From Bacteroidales bacterium (lineage in GTDB: Bacteria; Bacteroidota; Bacteroidia; Bacteroidales; Muribaculaceae): a stretch of DNA of 35,092 nucleotides. Positions 7,956-15,296 of the stretch are shown here, in pieces (position 1 is the first letter of the stretch; every line of letters begins with the position of its first letter). The notes beneath the pieces are model-generated. The model searched no databases. It was given only the letters and a program-made list of their open reading frames with translations, and was not told where the DNA came from. The translations under genes and the position numbers were made by a program. Where the stretch lies: contig SFJG01000014.1 in NCBI GenBank assembly GCA_004555955.1, positions 1 to 35,092 of the forward strand. The letters are read 5' to 3'.

Positions 7956-8627
7956 ATGGATAACCAAAGTGTAATCGAACGCGTAAAATACCTGATGAGC
8001 GAGATGCGTCTGCGCCAAAATGCATTCGCCAAACGTATCGGCACAGACATATCAAACTTTTCGAAACTCATCAACGGAAAGCTTCCGGTAAGCGACTCGC
8101 TCGTCAACCGAATTGTAGTCAATCTCGGCGTGTCGAAGCAATGGCTCGTCGCCGGCGAAGGCACGCCATTCCAAAAGAACGAAGCGCCACAAACCATTGT
8201 AGTACCGCAAATTAGCGAACGTCATAAAGGCTCGCCGGTCTACGACATCGACGTAACCGCCGGCGCACTTAGCCGCGAAATGACCTTTGCCGACGACAGC
8301 ATCATCGGCTACGTCAACGTGCCCGGAGTGGCTTCCGGCAACAAGATTGTGCGCGTCAGCGGCGACAGTATGAAGCCCGTAATCAACGACGGCGACTACC
8401 TCTCAATCCGCGAAATAACCGATATGTCGGTCATCTTCTGGGGACAAATCTACGTTGTACTCCTCGACGACTACCGCATGGTAAAATACCTACGTCGCCA
8501 CGAGGACAACTCCATGGTGATTCTTCGCAGCGAAAACCCTCAATACGACGACATCGAACTGCCGCGTACGGCCATCCGCGGGCTCTTTTTCGTCAGCAAC
8601 ATCATCCACATCGATTCCAGAATGTAA
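7956..8627 (+). CDS. XRE-family regulator with S24 (LexA-like) peptidase domain
   Basis: A 223-residue DNA-binding regulator with a self-cleaving type C-terminal domain. Residues 6-65 form an XRE helix-turn-helix (RQNAFAKRIGTDISNFSKLI). Residues 95-220 match the S24/LexA peptidase fold. Ser138 lies in GDSMKPVINDGD and Lys177 in RMVKYL, 39 residues apart as in LexA/UmuD/CI relatives. An Ala102-Gly103 pair upstream is a candidate autocleavage site. The frame is open back to an ATG at 7893, but the promoter lies inside that extension, so I chose ATG 7956. It could sense DNA damage through RecA, whose gene is 4 kb downstream, or another stress; this is inference. Such repressors also occur in phages, but no phage genes surround it. 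Confidence 0.88.
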   Translation: MDNQSVIERVKYLMSEMRLRQNAFAKRIGTDISNFSKLINGKLPVSDSLVNRIVVNLGVSKQWLVAGEGTPFQKNEAPQTIVVPQISERHKGSPVYDIDVTAGALSREMTFADDSIIGYVNVPGVASGNKIVRVSGDSMKPVINDGDYLSIREITDMSVIFWGQIYVVLLDDYRMVKYLRRHEDNSMVILRSENPQYDDIELPRTAIRGLFFVSNIIHIDSRM

Positions 8628-8662
8628 CAGCCAACCTCACAAAGGACAAAATTATTAATAAT

Positions 8663-8696
8663 TTTGGCTTATTATCGCTGATTTTTTGTAACTTTA
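8663..8696 (+). promoter_or_regulatory. Probable promoter of the BspA-like gene
   Basis: TTTG at 8663-8666 and TAACTTTA at 8689-8696 resemble -33 and -7 elements. The 22-base spacer is slightly long. Confidence 0.45.
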
Positions 8697-8721
8697 CAAC
8701 ATAATTTGAAAACCAAACGAT

Positions 8722-10128
8722 ATGAGATACATAACACTTTTGATTGTAATCGTCGCAAGTGCATTAGTAAGACTGTATGCCATCGACGTAACCGCCGGCG
8801 GTGTTGAAGCCGCCCTCAAAGACAGTTCGCCCGAAACGATGACAACTCTCACGCTGAGCGGCACAATCGACGCACGCGACATTGCCTACATCGCCAACTC
8901 AATGCCGCAACTGACCGCAATCGACCTTAGTGCGACTTCTATCACCGAATATTCGAGCACCGACGCCCTGTTTGCCAACTACGTAACCTACGCCGCCAAC
9001 GAATTGCCTCCCTGCTGCTTTGCCGGGAAGGCTTACACGTCGGTAGTTCTGCCCGGCACGCTAACAAGCATAGGCGACGGCGCATTTACCGGATGTACGG
9101 CTTTGACGCAAATCAACATACCCGCATCGGTTACGCGCATCGGCGACTTCGCATTTGCATCCGCGCCGGCGCTGATCAAAGTAACAGGTGCCGCCGGCGT
9201 GCAAACGATTGGAAGTTATGCTTTTAACCGCAGCACCAACCTTTCTGCGGTGCCCGTCACGAGCGTAAAAAGCATCGGCGCCTATGCTTTCCAAGGCTGC
9301 GAACGCCTCAGCGCCCTGACGTTCGGCTCATCGGTTGAGCAAATCGGCGAAGGTGCATTTAAAGCAAGTGGATTGACCGCCGCCGACCTGTCGTCGACAC
9401 GCGTGGCAACCATCGGCGCTTGGGCTTTTGCCGACACCGAAGGACTTACCACCGTCAAACTCCCCGCAACGATTGAGTCGCTCGGCGACGGTGCTTTCTT
9501 CTACAGCACATCGCTCAACAAGGTTGAAATGCCTAAAGGCCTGACAACTATCAACAATTTCGTGTTTGGCAACGTAACAAATATGACTGAAATGGACCCG
9601 ATGCCCGAATCGGTTACACATATTGGCGACTACGCATTCACCGACTGGACCGACATCGTCGAATTTTCTATACCGTCGACCGTCAAACACATCGGCACCG
9701 GCGCTTTCCGCAACTGGAAAGCCTTGCGCTACTTCAACTCACGCCCCGCAGTGCCGCCTACGCTCGGCGAAACCGTTTGGGAAGGCATCGACCAATCTGC
9801 TGTTGTGCTCAAAGTCGACAAGCCGTCGGAATCGCTCTATAAAGCGGCAGAGCAGTGGCGCGACTTCCAAGTGTCGAACACCTCCGAAGTGTCGGCAATC
9901 GAAAGCGCCGTCAAAGTGACATTCAGCGGCGACGTTCTCCGCGCATCAGCCACCGAACAAATCGAATCGGCAACGGTCTACGACCTCAGCGGTATCGTGC
10001 TCGCTACGAAAAACCCGGCGGCAACATCGGTTGAATTCAACCTCGGCGCTTACTCGGCGAAAGTCTACGTGTTGCGTTGCGCATTGGCTTCCGGAAAAGT
10101 GGAATTTATCAAATTCGGCACAAAATAG
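8722..10128 (+). CDS. Secreted BspA-like leucine-rich repeat (LRR_5) protein
   Basis: A 468-residue exported protein. The N-terminus MRYITLLIVIVASALVRLYA is a signal peptide. From about residue 80 to 370 it carries roughly nine to ten LRR_5 (Treponema/BspA-type) repeats, each with the pattern IGDGAFTGC...L..I.IP.SV..IG, for example at SIGAYAFQGCERLSAL and HIGDYAFTDW. The last 75 residues leave the repeats and look like a Bacteroidales C-terminal sorting-type beta domain (VYDLSGIVLA, ending in KFGTK). Surface localisation is therefore likely but not proven. BspA-like proteins are associated with adhesion; the ligand is unknown. trmB begins 5 bases after the stop, an odd pairing of a surface protein with a tRNA methylase that probably reflects operon packing. 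Confidence 0.88.
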   Translation: MRYITLLIVIVASALVRLYAIDVTAGGVEAALKDSSPETMTTLTLSGTIDARDIAYIANSMPQLTAIDLSATSITEYSSTDALFANYVTYAANELPPCCFAGKAYTSVVLPGTLTSIGDGAFTGCTALTQINIPASVTRIGDFAFASAPALIKVTGAAGVQTIGSYAFNRSTNLSAVPVTSVKSIGAYAFQGCERLSALTFGSSVEQIGEGAFKASGLTAADLSSTRVATIGAWAFADTEGLTTVKLPATIESLGDGAFFYSTSLNKVEMPKGLTTINNFVFGNVTNMTEMDPMPESVTHIGDYAFTDWTDIVEFSIPSTVKHIGTGAFRNWKALRYFNSRPAVPPTLGETVWEGIDQSAVVLKVDKPSESLYKAAEQWRDFQVSNTSEVSAIESAVKVTFSGDVLRASATEQIESATVYDLSGIVLATKNPAATSVEFNLGAYSAKVYVLRCALASGKVEFIKFGTK

Positions 10129-10133
10129 AACTT

Positions 10134-10901
10134 ATGGGCAAAAACAAACTTAAAAAATTCGGCGAAATGGAAACGTTTTTCAACGTATTCCAGTACCCGT
10201 ACTCACGGCTGAAAGCCGAAGGTTTTGCCTTGCGCGGAAAGTGGAACAGCGAATTCTTTAAGAACGACAACCCGATAGTGCTCGAACTCGGCTGCGGCAA
10301 GGGCGAATATGCCGTAGGGCTCGCCAAGAAGTATCCCGACCGCAACTTCATCGGCGTCGACATCAAAGGCGCACGAATGTGGACCGGCGCACGCCAATCG
10401 GTCGACGAAGGCATGACCAACGTGGCATTTCTTCGCACCAACATCGAACTCATCAACGAGTTTTTCGCTCCCAACGAAGTCGCCGAAATTTGGATAACTT
10501 TCCCCGACCCGCAGATGAAAAAGGTCAACAAGCGACTTACGTCGGTGCGATTTCAAAATCTCTATCGGCAGATTCTTCGCCCCGACGGCATTATCCATCT
10601 CAAGACCGACAGCCCGTTCCTCTACACCTATACGCACGAGATGGTCCGACTCAACCGACTTGCCACCGATGTCGACACCGACGACCTCTATCACTCCGGG
10701 CTGGCTGACGACATCCTCGAGATTCGCACCTTCTACGAACGCCAATGGCTCGCGCGAGGGCTTACGATAAAATACATCAAGTGGCACCTCGACGCAGAAA
10801 CTACGCTCGTCGAACCAGACATTGAAATCGAGCACGACACCTACCGCAGCTTCTCGCGCGGAACGCTCGAAACCGACAAAAAATATCAAAACGACATCTA
10901 A
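10134..10901 (+). CDS. trmB: tRNA (guanine-N7-)-methyltransferase
   Basis: Methylates G46 in the variable loop of tRNAs using SAM. From ATG 10134 the protein has 255 residues. The SAM motif ELGCGKG is at residues 51-57, followed by NFIGVDIKGARMW. The substrate loop reads ITFPDPQMKKVNKRL, with Gln replacing the Trp of the common PDPWPK form. The C-terminal half carries the TDSPFLY segment. The same frame is open upstream to 10077, but that part overlaps the end of the LRR gene, so I prefer 10134, 5 bases after that stop. The mrp gene starts 14 bases downstream, suggesting one transcript. Confidence 0.94.
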   Translation: MGKNKLKKFGEMETFFNVFQYPYSRLKAEGFALRGKWNSEFFKNDNPIVLELGCGKGEYAVGLAKKYPDRNFIGVDIKGARMWTGARQSVDEGMTNVAFLRTNIELINEFFAPNEVAEIWITFPDPQMKKVNKRLTSVRFQNLYRQILRPDGIIHLKTDSPFLYTYTHEMVRLNRLATDVDTDDLYHSGLADDILEIRTFYERQWLARGLTIKYIKWHLDAETTLVEPDIEIEHDTYRSFSRGTLETDKKYQNDI

Positions 10902-10915
10902 ACGAAAACGAAAAA

Positions 10916-12022
10916 ATGAACATAACATTATATCCGGCACTCATCCTCGAAGCACTCTCGAAAGTACGCTACCCCGGCAACGGCAAGAATCTTGTCGAAG
11001 CCGAAATGGTGGAAGACGACATTCGCATCGACGGGATGAAAGTGTCGTTCTCGCTCATCTTCGACCGCCCGACCGACCCGTTCGTCAAGTCGGTGGTTCG
11101 CGCTGCCGAAACAGCAATAGCAACCTACATCAGCGAAGACGTTGACATCAAAGGCAACATCGCCGTGAAATATCGCCAAGAAGTAAAGGCACCGGCACGA
11201 CTACTGCCGGGTGTACGCAACATCATCGGCATCTCGTCGGGAAAAGGCGGCGTCGGCAAGTCGACCGTGGCAAGCAACCTCGCCGTGGCTCTCGCTTCGC
11301 TGGGCTACAAAGTTGGACTCCTCGATGCCGACATCTTCGGACCGTCGGTGCCCAAAATGTTCGGCGTCGAAGACGAACCGGTCTATATGGACCAAGTTGA
11401 CGGACGCAACCTCATCGCTCCCGTCGAAAAATTCGGCGTAAAACTCCTATCCATCGGATTCCTCGTCGATAAAGATAATGCCGTGCTGTGGCGCGGCGGC
11501 ATGGCAAGCAACGCCCTCAAACAACTCATCAGCGACGCCAACTGGGGCGACCTCGACTACTTCCTCATCGACATGCCGCCGGGAACCAGCGACATCCATC
11601 TTACCCTGGTACAAACGCTCGCCATCACCGGCGCTATCGTCGTCACCACGCCGCAAGAAGTGGCACTCGCCGACGCTCGTAAGGGCATAAGCATGTTCCG
11701 CAGCCCGCAAGTCAACGTCCCCGTACTCGGTATTGTCGAAAACATGTCGTGGTTTACACCTGCCGAACACCCCGACGAACGATACTACATCTTCGGCAAC
11801 GGCGGCGGCACGCGTCTCGCCGAAACGCTCGGAGTTGACACTCTAGCGCAGATTCCGCTGGTGGCAAGCATCTGCGACAACGGCGACAAAGGCACTCCCG
11901 CAGCAATCAGCAACACCGTTTCGGGCGAAGCTTTCCGCTCTCTTGCTCGCAGCGTTGTCGACGCAATCGACCGTCGCAACAATGAACTTCCTCCAACAAA
12001 AAAAGTAGAAGTTAAACACTAA
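10916..12022 (+). CDS. mrp: Mrp/ApbC-family P-loop ATPase, Fe-S cluster carrier type
   Basis: A 368-residue MRP-type ATPase, expected to help assemble or carry Fe-S clusters. An N-terminal FSCA/DUF59-like domain covers residues 1-90. The deviant Walker A, SGKGGVGKST, is at 108-117, and LLDADIFGPSVPKMFG and LIDMPPGTSDIHLT follow. Near residue 285, where many family members have a CxxC cluster-binding motif, the sequence is ENMSWFTPAEHPDERYYIFG without cysteine. The only cysteine I see is near residue 322. I recall this replacement from other Bacteroidetes Mrp proteins, so cluster binding may differ in this lineage. It is probably co-transcribed with trmB. Confidence 0.9.
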   Translation: MNITLYPALILEALSKVRYPGNGKNLVEAEMVEDDIRIDGMKVSFSLIFDRPTDPFVKSVVRAAETAIATYISEDVDIKGNIAVKYRQEVKAPARLLPGVRNIIGISSGKGGVGKSTVASNLAVALASLGYKVGLLDADIFGPSVPKMFGVEDEPVYMDQVDGRNLIAPVEKFGVKLLSIGFLVDKDNAVLWRGGMASNALKQLISDANWGDLDYFLIDMPPGTSDIHLTLVQTLAITGAIVVTTPQEVALADARKGISMFRSPQVNVPVLGIVENMSWFTPAEHPDERYYIFGNGGGTRLAETLGVDTLAQIPLVASICDNGDKGTPAAISNTVSGEAFRSLARSVVDAIDRRNNELPPTKKVEVKH

Positions 12023-12043
12023 TTAACACGTCGGTACACAATC

Positions 12044-12069
12044 GTTGCCCGGAGCAACAACTAACTTTG
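12044..12069 (+). promoter_or_regulatory. Promoter -7 box and dyad upstream of bcp-recA
   Basis: TAACTTTG at 12062-12069 is a good -7 box. The space normally occupied by the spacer holds a perfect dyad, GTTGC-CCGGA-GCAAC, at 12044-12058. No good -33 element is present, so a regulator bound at the dyad may set activity (inference). Confidence 0.5.
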
Positions 12070-12096
12070 CAACAGAAACAAAAAAACCAACAAGAT

Positions 12097-12549
12097 ATGA
12101 AAGTAGGAGATAAAATCCCGGCAATACTGGGAACAGACGCACAAGGACGTGAGATAAAAGCCGCCGACTTTGCAGGCAAGAAACTCATCATATATTTCTA
12201 CCCGAAGGACAACACGCCGGGCTGTACCGCCGAGGCATGCAGTCTGCGTGACGGCTACGACAGCCTACAAGCAGCGGGCTACGAAGTAATCGGAGTGAGC
12301 AAAGACAGCGCAGCGTCGCACGCAAAGTTTGCCGAAAAGCACAACTTGCCGTTTACGCTCATCGCCGACACCGAGAAGACGCTCAACGAAGCGTTCGGCG
12401 TTTGGCAACTAAAGAAGATGTGCGGCCGCGAGAGCATGGGCACCGTCCGCACCACGTTCCTCATCGATGAAACAGGCACCGTGACCGACATTATTAACAA
12501 GGTAAACACAAAAGACAGTGCCAACCAAATACTTGAACTTAAGAAATAA
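12097..12549 (+). CDS. bcp: Thiol peroxidase of the Bcp/PrxQ family
   Basis: Reduces hydrogen and organic peroxides in the cytoplasm using thioredoxin-like donors. From ATG 12097 it has 150 residues and a thioredoxin fold. The peroxidatic Cys43 lies in NTPGCTAEAC, with the resolving Cys48 five residues later, the atypical 2-Cys PrxQ arrangement. Later motifs are PFTLIADTEKTLNEAFGVW and GTVRTTFLID. The frame extends to TTG 12067, but that codon overlaps the -7 box, so the ATG is the likely start. recA follows after 20 bases. As I recall, a bcp-recA stress operon has been described in Bacteroides fragilis, which fits this order. Confidence 0.94.
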   Translation: MKVGDKIPAILGTDAQGREIKAADFAGKKLIIYFYPKDNTPGCTAEACSLRDGYDSLQAAGYEVIGVSKDSAASHAKFAEKHNLPFTLIADTEKTLNEAFGVWQLKKMCGRESMGTVRTTFLIDETGTVTDIINKVNTKDSANQILELKK

Positions 12550-12569
12550 CACTTCAAAAACGCTATATA

Positions 12570-13673
12570 ATGGAAAAGAAAACCGCAGACAAAAAAGCGA
12601 AAGAGCCCGTTTCGAGCGAAAAGCTTAAGGCGCTCAACAACGCTATGGCAAAGATAGAGAAAGACTTCGGCCGCGGAACGATTATGAAACTCGGCGACGA
12701 CAATATCGAAGACATCGAGGTAATTCCGAGCGGCATCATCGGTCTCGACTACGCACTGGGCGTGGGCGGATACCCTCGCGGACGTATCATCGAAATCTAC
12801 GGTCCGGAATCGTCGGGTAAAACCACACTGGCTACGCTCGCCATCGCTCAAGCTCAAAAGCAAGGCGGAATTGCAGCCATCATCGATGCCGAGCACGCTT
12901 TCGACCGCTTCTATGCCGAAAAACTTGGCGTAGACGTCAACAATCTTTGGATTGCGCAACCCGACAACGGCGAACAAGCCCTCGAAATTGCCGACCAACT
13001 CATCCGCTCGTCGGCTATCGACATCATCGTCATCGACTCGGTTGCCGCTCTTACTCCCAAGGCTGAAATCGAAGGTGTTATGGGCGACAAGCAAATGGGT
13101 CTGCAGGCTCGACTCATGTCGCAAGCCCTCCGCAAACTTACAGGTACTATTTCGAAAACGAAAACAACCTGTATATTCATCAACCAATTGCGCGACAAAA
13201 TCGGCATAACTTGGGGTAACCCCGAAACAACCACCGGCGGTAATGCCCTCAAATTCTACGCTTCGGTGCGAATCGACATCCGTCGCTCTTCTGCCATAAA
13301 GAAAGGCGAAGAAACGCTCGGCTACCTCACCAAAGTGAAAGTGGTGAAAAACAAGGTGGCGCCCCCATTCAAACGCGCTCAATTCGACCTCATCTTCAGC
13401 GAAGGCGTGTCGCGTAGCGGCGAACTTATCGACCTCGGCGTGGCGCTCGACATCATCAAGAAGAGCGGCTCTTGGTTCTCTTACGATGGTAGCAAACTCG
13501 CTCAAGGTCGCGACGCCGTCAAGAAACTCCTAATGGAGAACGAAGAACTCGCCAACGAAATCGAAGCAAAAATCAAAGCGCAACTCTTCGCAAAAGACGG
13601 CAGCGAACCCGTAATTGCCGTCGACGAAGACGATGAAGAAACCCCGTCGGGCGAATATACGGAAGCATTTTAA
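12570..13673 (+). CDS. recA: Recombinase RecA
   Basis: ATP-dependent strand-exchange protein for homologous recombination and, in many bacteria, co-protease for LexA-like repressors. The 367-residue chain is full length. Walker A GPESSGKTT is at 78-86, AIIDAEHAFD near 103-112 and MSQALRKLTG near 183-192. Loop L2 reads KIGITWGNPETTTGG, with Trp215 and Thr214 where E. coli has Phe203 and Met202. The C-terminal tail is acidic (VDEDDEETPSGE). It lies in the tight series bcp-recA-proC-ssb-nfeD-slipin, 20 bases after bcp and 18 bases before proC. An S24-peptidase regulator that could be its co-protease target lies about 4 kb upstream. Confidence 0.97.
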   Translation: MEKKTADKKAKEPVSSEKLKALNNAMAKIEKDFGRGTIMKLGDDNIEDIEVIPSGIIGLDYALGVGGYPRGRIIEIYGPESSGKTTLATLAIAQAQKQGGIAAIIDAEHAFDRFYAEKLGVDVNNLWIAQPDNGEQALEIADQLIRSSAIDIIVIDSVAALTPKAEIEGVMGDKQMGLQARLMSQALRKLTGTISKTKTTCIFINQLRDKIGITWGNPETTTGGNALKFYASVRIDIRRSSAIKKGEETLGYLTKVKVVKNKVAPPFKRAQFDLIFSEGVSRSGELIDLGVALDIIKKSGSWFSYDGSKLAQGRDAVKKLLMENEELANEIEAKIKAQLFAKDGSEPVIAVDEDDEETPSGEYTEAF

Positions 13674-13691
13674 ACGTACATACAGAGATTA

Positions 13692-14483
13692 ATGAAAATT
13701 TCAATCATCGGTTGCGGAAACATGGGAGGAGCAATCGCCGCAGGGCTTGCATCCGACCATGTTTTTGCATCTAACAACACCATCTCGGCTTCGAATCGCA
13801 CAACGCCGAAACTCGACAAATTGCGAGAACGTCATCCAAACGTAGAAACAACGACCGTCAACAGCGAATCTGCTTTGGGCGCCGACATCATCATCGTCGC
13901 CGTCAAGCCGTGGCTCATCGACGCCGTTGCCGCCGACATTCTGCCGGCCGTGCGCGACAACCAAATCATCGTGTCGGTTGTTGCCGGAGTGCCTATCGAA
14001 CATCTCCGCGAGATTTTCAGCACACCCTCAGGCACGCCGACAATATTCCGCGCCATCCCCAACACAGCCATTTCGATTGGCGAAAGCATGACCGTGATAG
14101 CCCATAACGGCGCGAGTAAAGAGCAAGTCGACACGGTTGTCGACATCTTTGCACGTCTGGGCAAAGCCTCAGTCATCGAAGAGCGCCTTATGGGCGCAGC
14201 CACCGCTTTATGCTCTTGCGGAACAGCTTACGCACTGCGCTACGTCAGAGCAGCCGTCGAAGGCGCCGTCGAACTCGGACTCTACCCGCACCAAGCACAG
14301 GAAATTGTGGCGCAAACAGTCAAAGGCGCCGTCATGCTGCTCGACAAAAACGGCACGCATCCCGAAGCCGAAATCGACCGCGTAACAACCCCCGGCGGAA
14401 TCACAATCAAAGGTCTTAACCGCATGGAAGCCTGTGGTTTTACCAACGCCGTAGTCGAGGGTCTTAAGGCTTCTGTAAAATAA
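13692..14483 (+). CDS. proC: Pyrroline-5-carboxylate reductase
   Basis: Catalyses the last step of proline synthesis, NAD(P)H-dependent reduction of 1-pyrroline-5-carboxylate. The 263 residues show an N-terminal Rossmann motif IIGCGNMGGAIAAGL (4-18), the IIVAVKPWLID segment near 60-70, and the conserved C-terminal dimer/active-site helix region. That region includes CSCGTAYALRYVRA and VTTPGGITIKGLNRME (about 235-250). Length is normal. It sits between recA and ssb with gaps of 18 and 20 bases, so it probably shares their transcript, although no metabolic link is obvious. Confidence 0.95.
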   Translation: MKISIIGCGNMGGAIAAGLASDHVFASNNTISASNRTTPKLDKLRERHPNVETTTVNSESALGADIIIVAVKPWLIDAVAADILPAVRDNQIIVSVVAGVPIEHLREIFSTPSGTPTIFRAIPNTAISIGESMTVIAHNGASKEQVDTVVDIFARLGKASVIEERLMGAATALCSCGTAYALRYVRAAVEGAVELGLYPHQAQEIVAQTVKGAVMLLDKNGTHPEAEIDRVTTPGGITIKGLNRMEACGFTNAVVEGLKASVK

Positions 14484-14503
14484 TCATCTAAAGTCAACAA
14501 AAA

Positions 14504-14848
14504 ATGTCAGTCAACAAAGCAATCCTGATAGGCAACGTCGGACGCGACCCCGAGATTCGTTACATGGCTGAAAACAAGCCCATTGCATCGTTCTCGCTCG
14601 CCACAACAGAGCGTGCCTACACAACAGCGGCAGGCGTCAACGTGCCTGAGAAAACCGAGTGGCACAACATCGTTATGTGGGGCAAAAACGCCGAATTTGC
14701 CGACAAATACATCCGCAAAGGCGCTAAACTCTACATCGAAGGAAAAATACGCACTCGAGTTTGGGAAGACAAAAACACCATCAAACACACCGTGACGGAA
14801 ATTTATGTCGACACGTTCGACTTTCTTGGTCAACCTAACAGACAATAG
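14504..14848 (+). CDS. ssb: Single-stranded DNA-binding protein, short form
   Basis: The 114 residues form one OB fold of the SSB family: NKAILIGNVGRDPEIRYM, SFSLATTE, then KTEWHNIVMWGKNAEFADKY, and YIEGKIRTRVWEDK. It ends LGQPNRQ directly after the fold. The usual flexible linker and acidic tip (DDDIPF-like) that recruits repair and replication proteins are absent. It may be a secondary SSB, with a full-length paralogue elsewhere (inference). The ATG at 14504 is 20 bases after proC, and nfeD starts 3 bases after the stop. The place behind recA suggests a role in recombination or competence-like DNA handling. Confidence 0.9.
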   Translation: MSVNKAILIGNVGRDPEIRYMAENKPIASFSLATTERAYTTAAGVNVPEKTEWHNIVMWGKNAEFADKYIRKGAKLYIEGKIRTRVWEDKNTIKHTVTEIYVDTFDFLGQPNRQ

Positions 14849-14851
14849 CAT

Positions 14852-15292
14852 ATGGAACTTTGGCAAATTTGGATAATAGCGGCTCTGGTGCTGTTTGTCG
14901 TCGAAATAGCAACATCGGGATTTGCCGCCGTATGCCTGTCGCTCGGAGCCTTGGTGGCTGCCATTGCCGCCGGCTGTGGAGCTTCGCTGACGTGGCAAGT
15001 GGTCGTTTTTGCCGTGGCTTCGCTCGTCGCGCTCGTATTCTTCCGACCCGTCATCATCCGACTATTCCACAATCGAAAGTCGGAAGAGCGTAAGAGCGGC
15101 GTCGAGGCGCTCATCGGTCGCGAAGCGGTTGTCACTGAGACAATCGACGAAGCAGCCGCCACCGGACGCGTTCGCATCGACGGCGACGACTGGAAAGCCG
15201 TGGCTGCCGACTCGGCTCACATCGAAAAGGGCGAAAAAGTCGTCGTTCTCAGCATCGAAAGCATCGTTTTAACTGTCAAACCTAAACAATAA
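14852..15292 (+). CDS. NfeD-like membrane protein
   Basis: A 146-residue short NfeD. The first half has about three hydrophobic membrane segments: IWIIAALVLFVVEIATSGFA, the AAVCLSLGALVAAIAAGCG region, and WQVVVFAVASLVALVFF. The second half (about 85-143) is a soluble OB-fold domain (GVEALIGREAVVTETIDEA, then GRVRIDGDDWKAVA). NfeD proteins act with a slipin/stomatin partner in membrane organisation, and the partner is the next gene, 4 bases downstream. The serine-protease domain of long NfeD proteins is absent. Linkage to recA and ssb is positional only. Confidence 0.9.
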   Translation: MELWQIWIIAALVLFVVEIATSGFAAVCLSLGALVAAIAAGCGASLTWQVVVFAVASLVALVFFRPVIIRLFHNRKSEERKSGVEALIGREAVVTETIDEAAATGRVRIDGDDWKAVAADSAHIEKGEKVVVLSIESIVLTVKPKQ

Positions 15293-15296
15293 TCTT

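Noticed and set aside
7956..8627. Prophage boundary at the S24 repressor
   Set aside because: Neighbouring genes are chromosomal housekeeping or secreted proteins; no integrase, structural gene or att-like repeat is visible.
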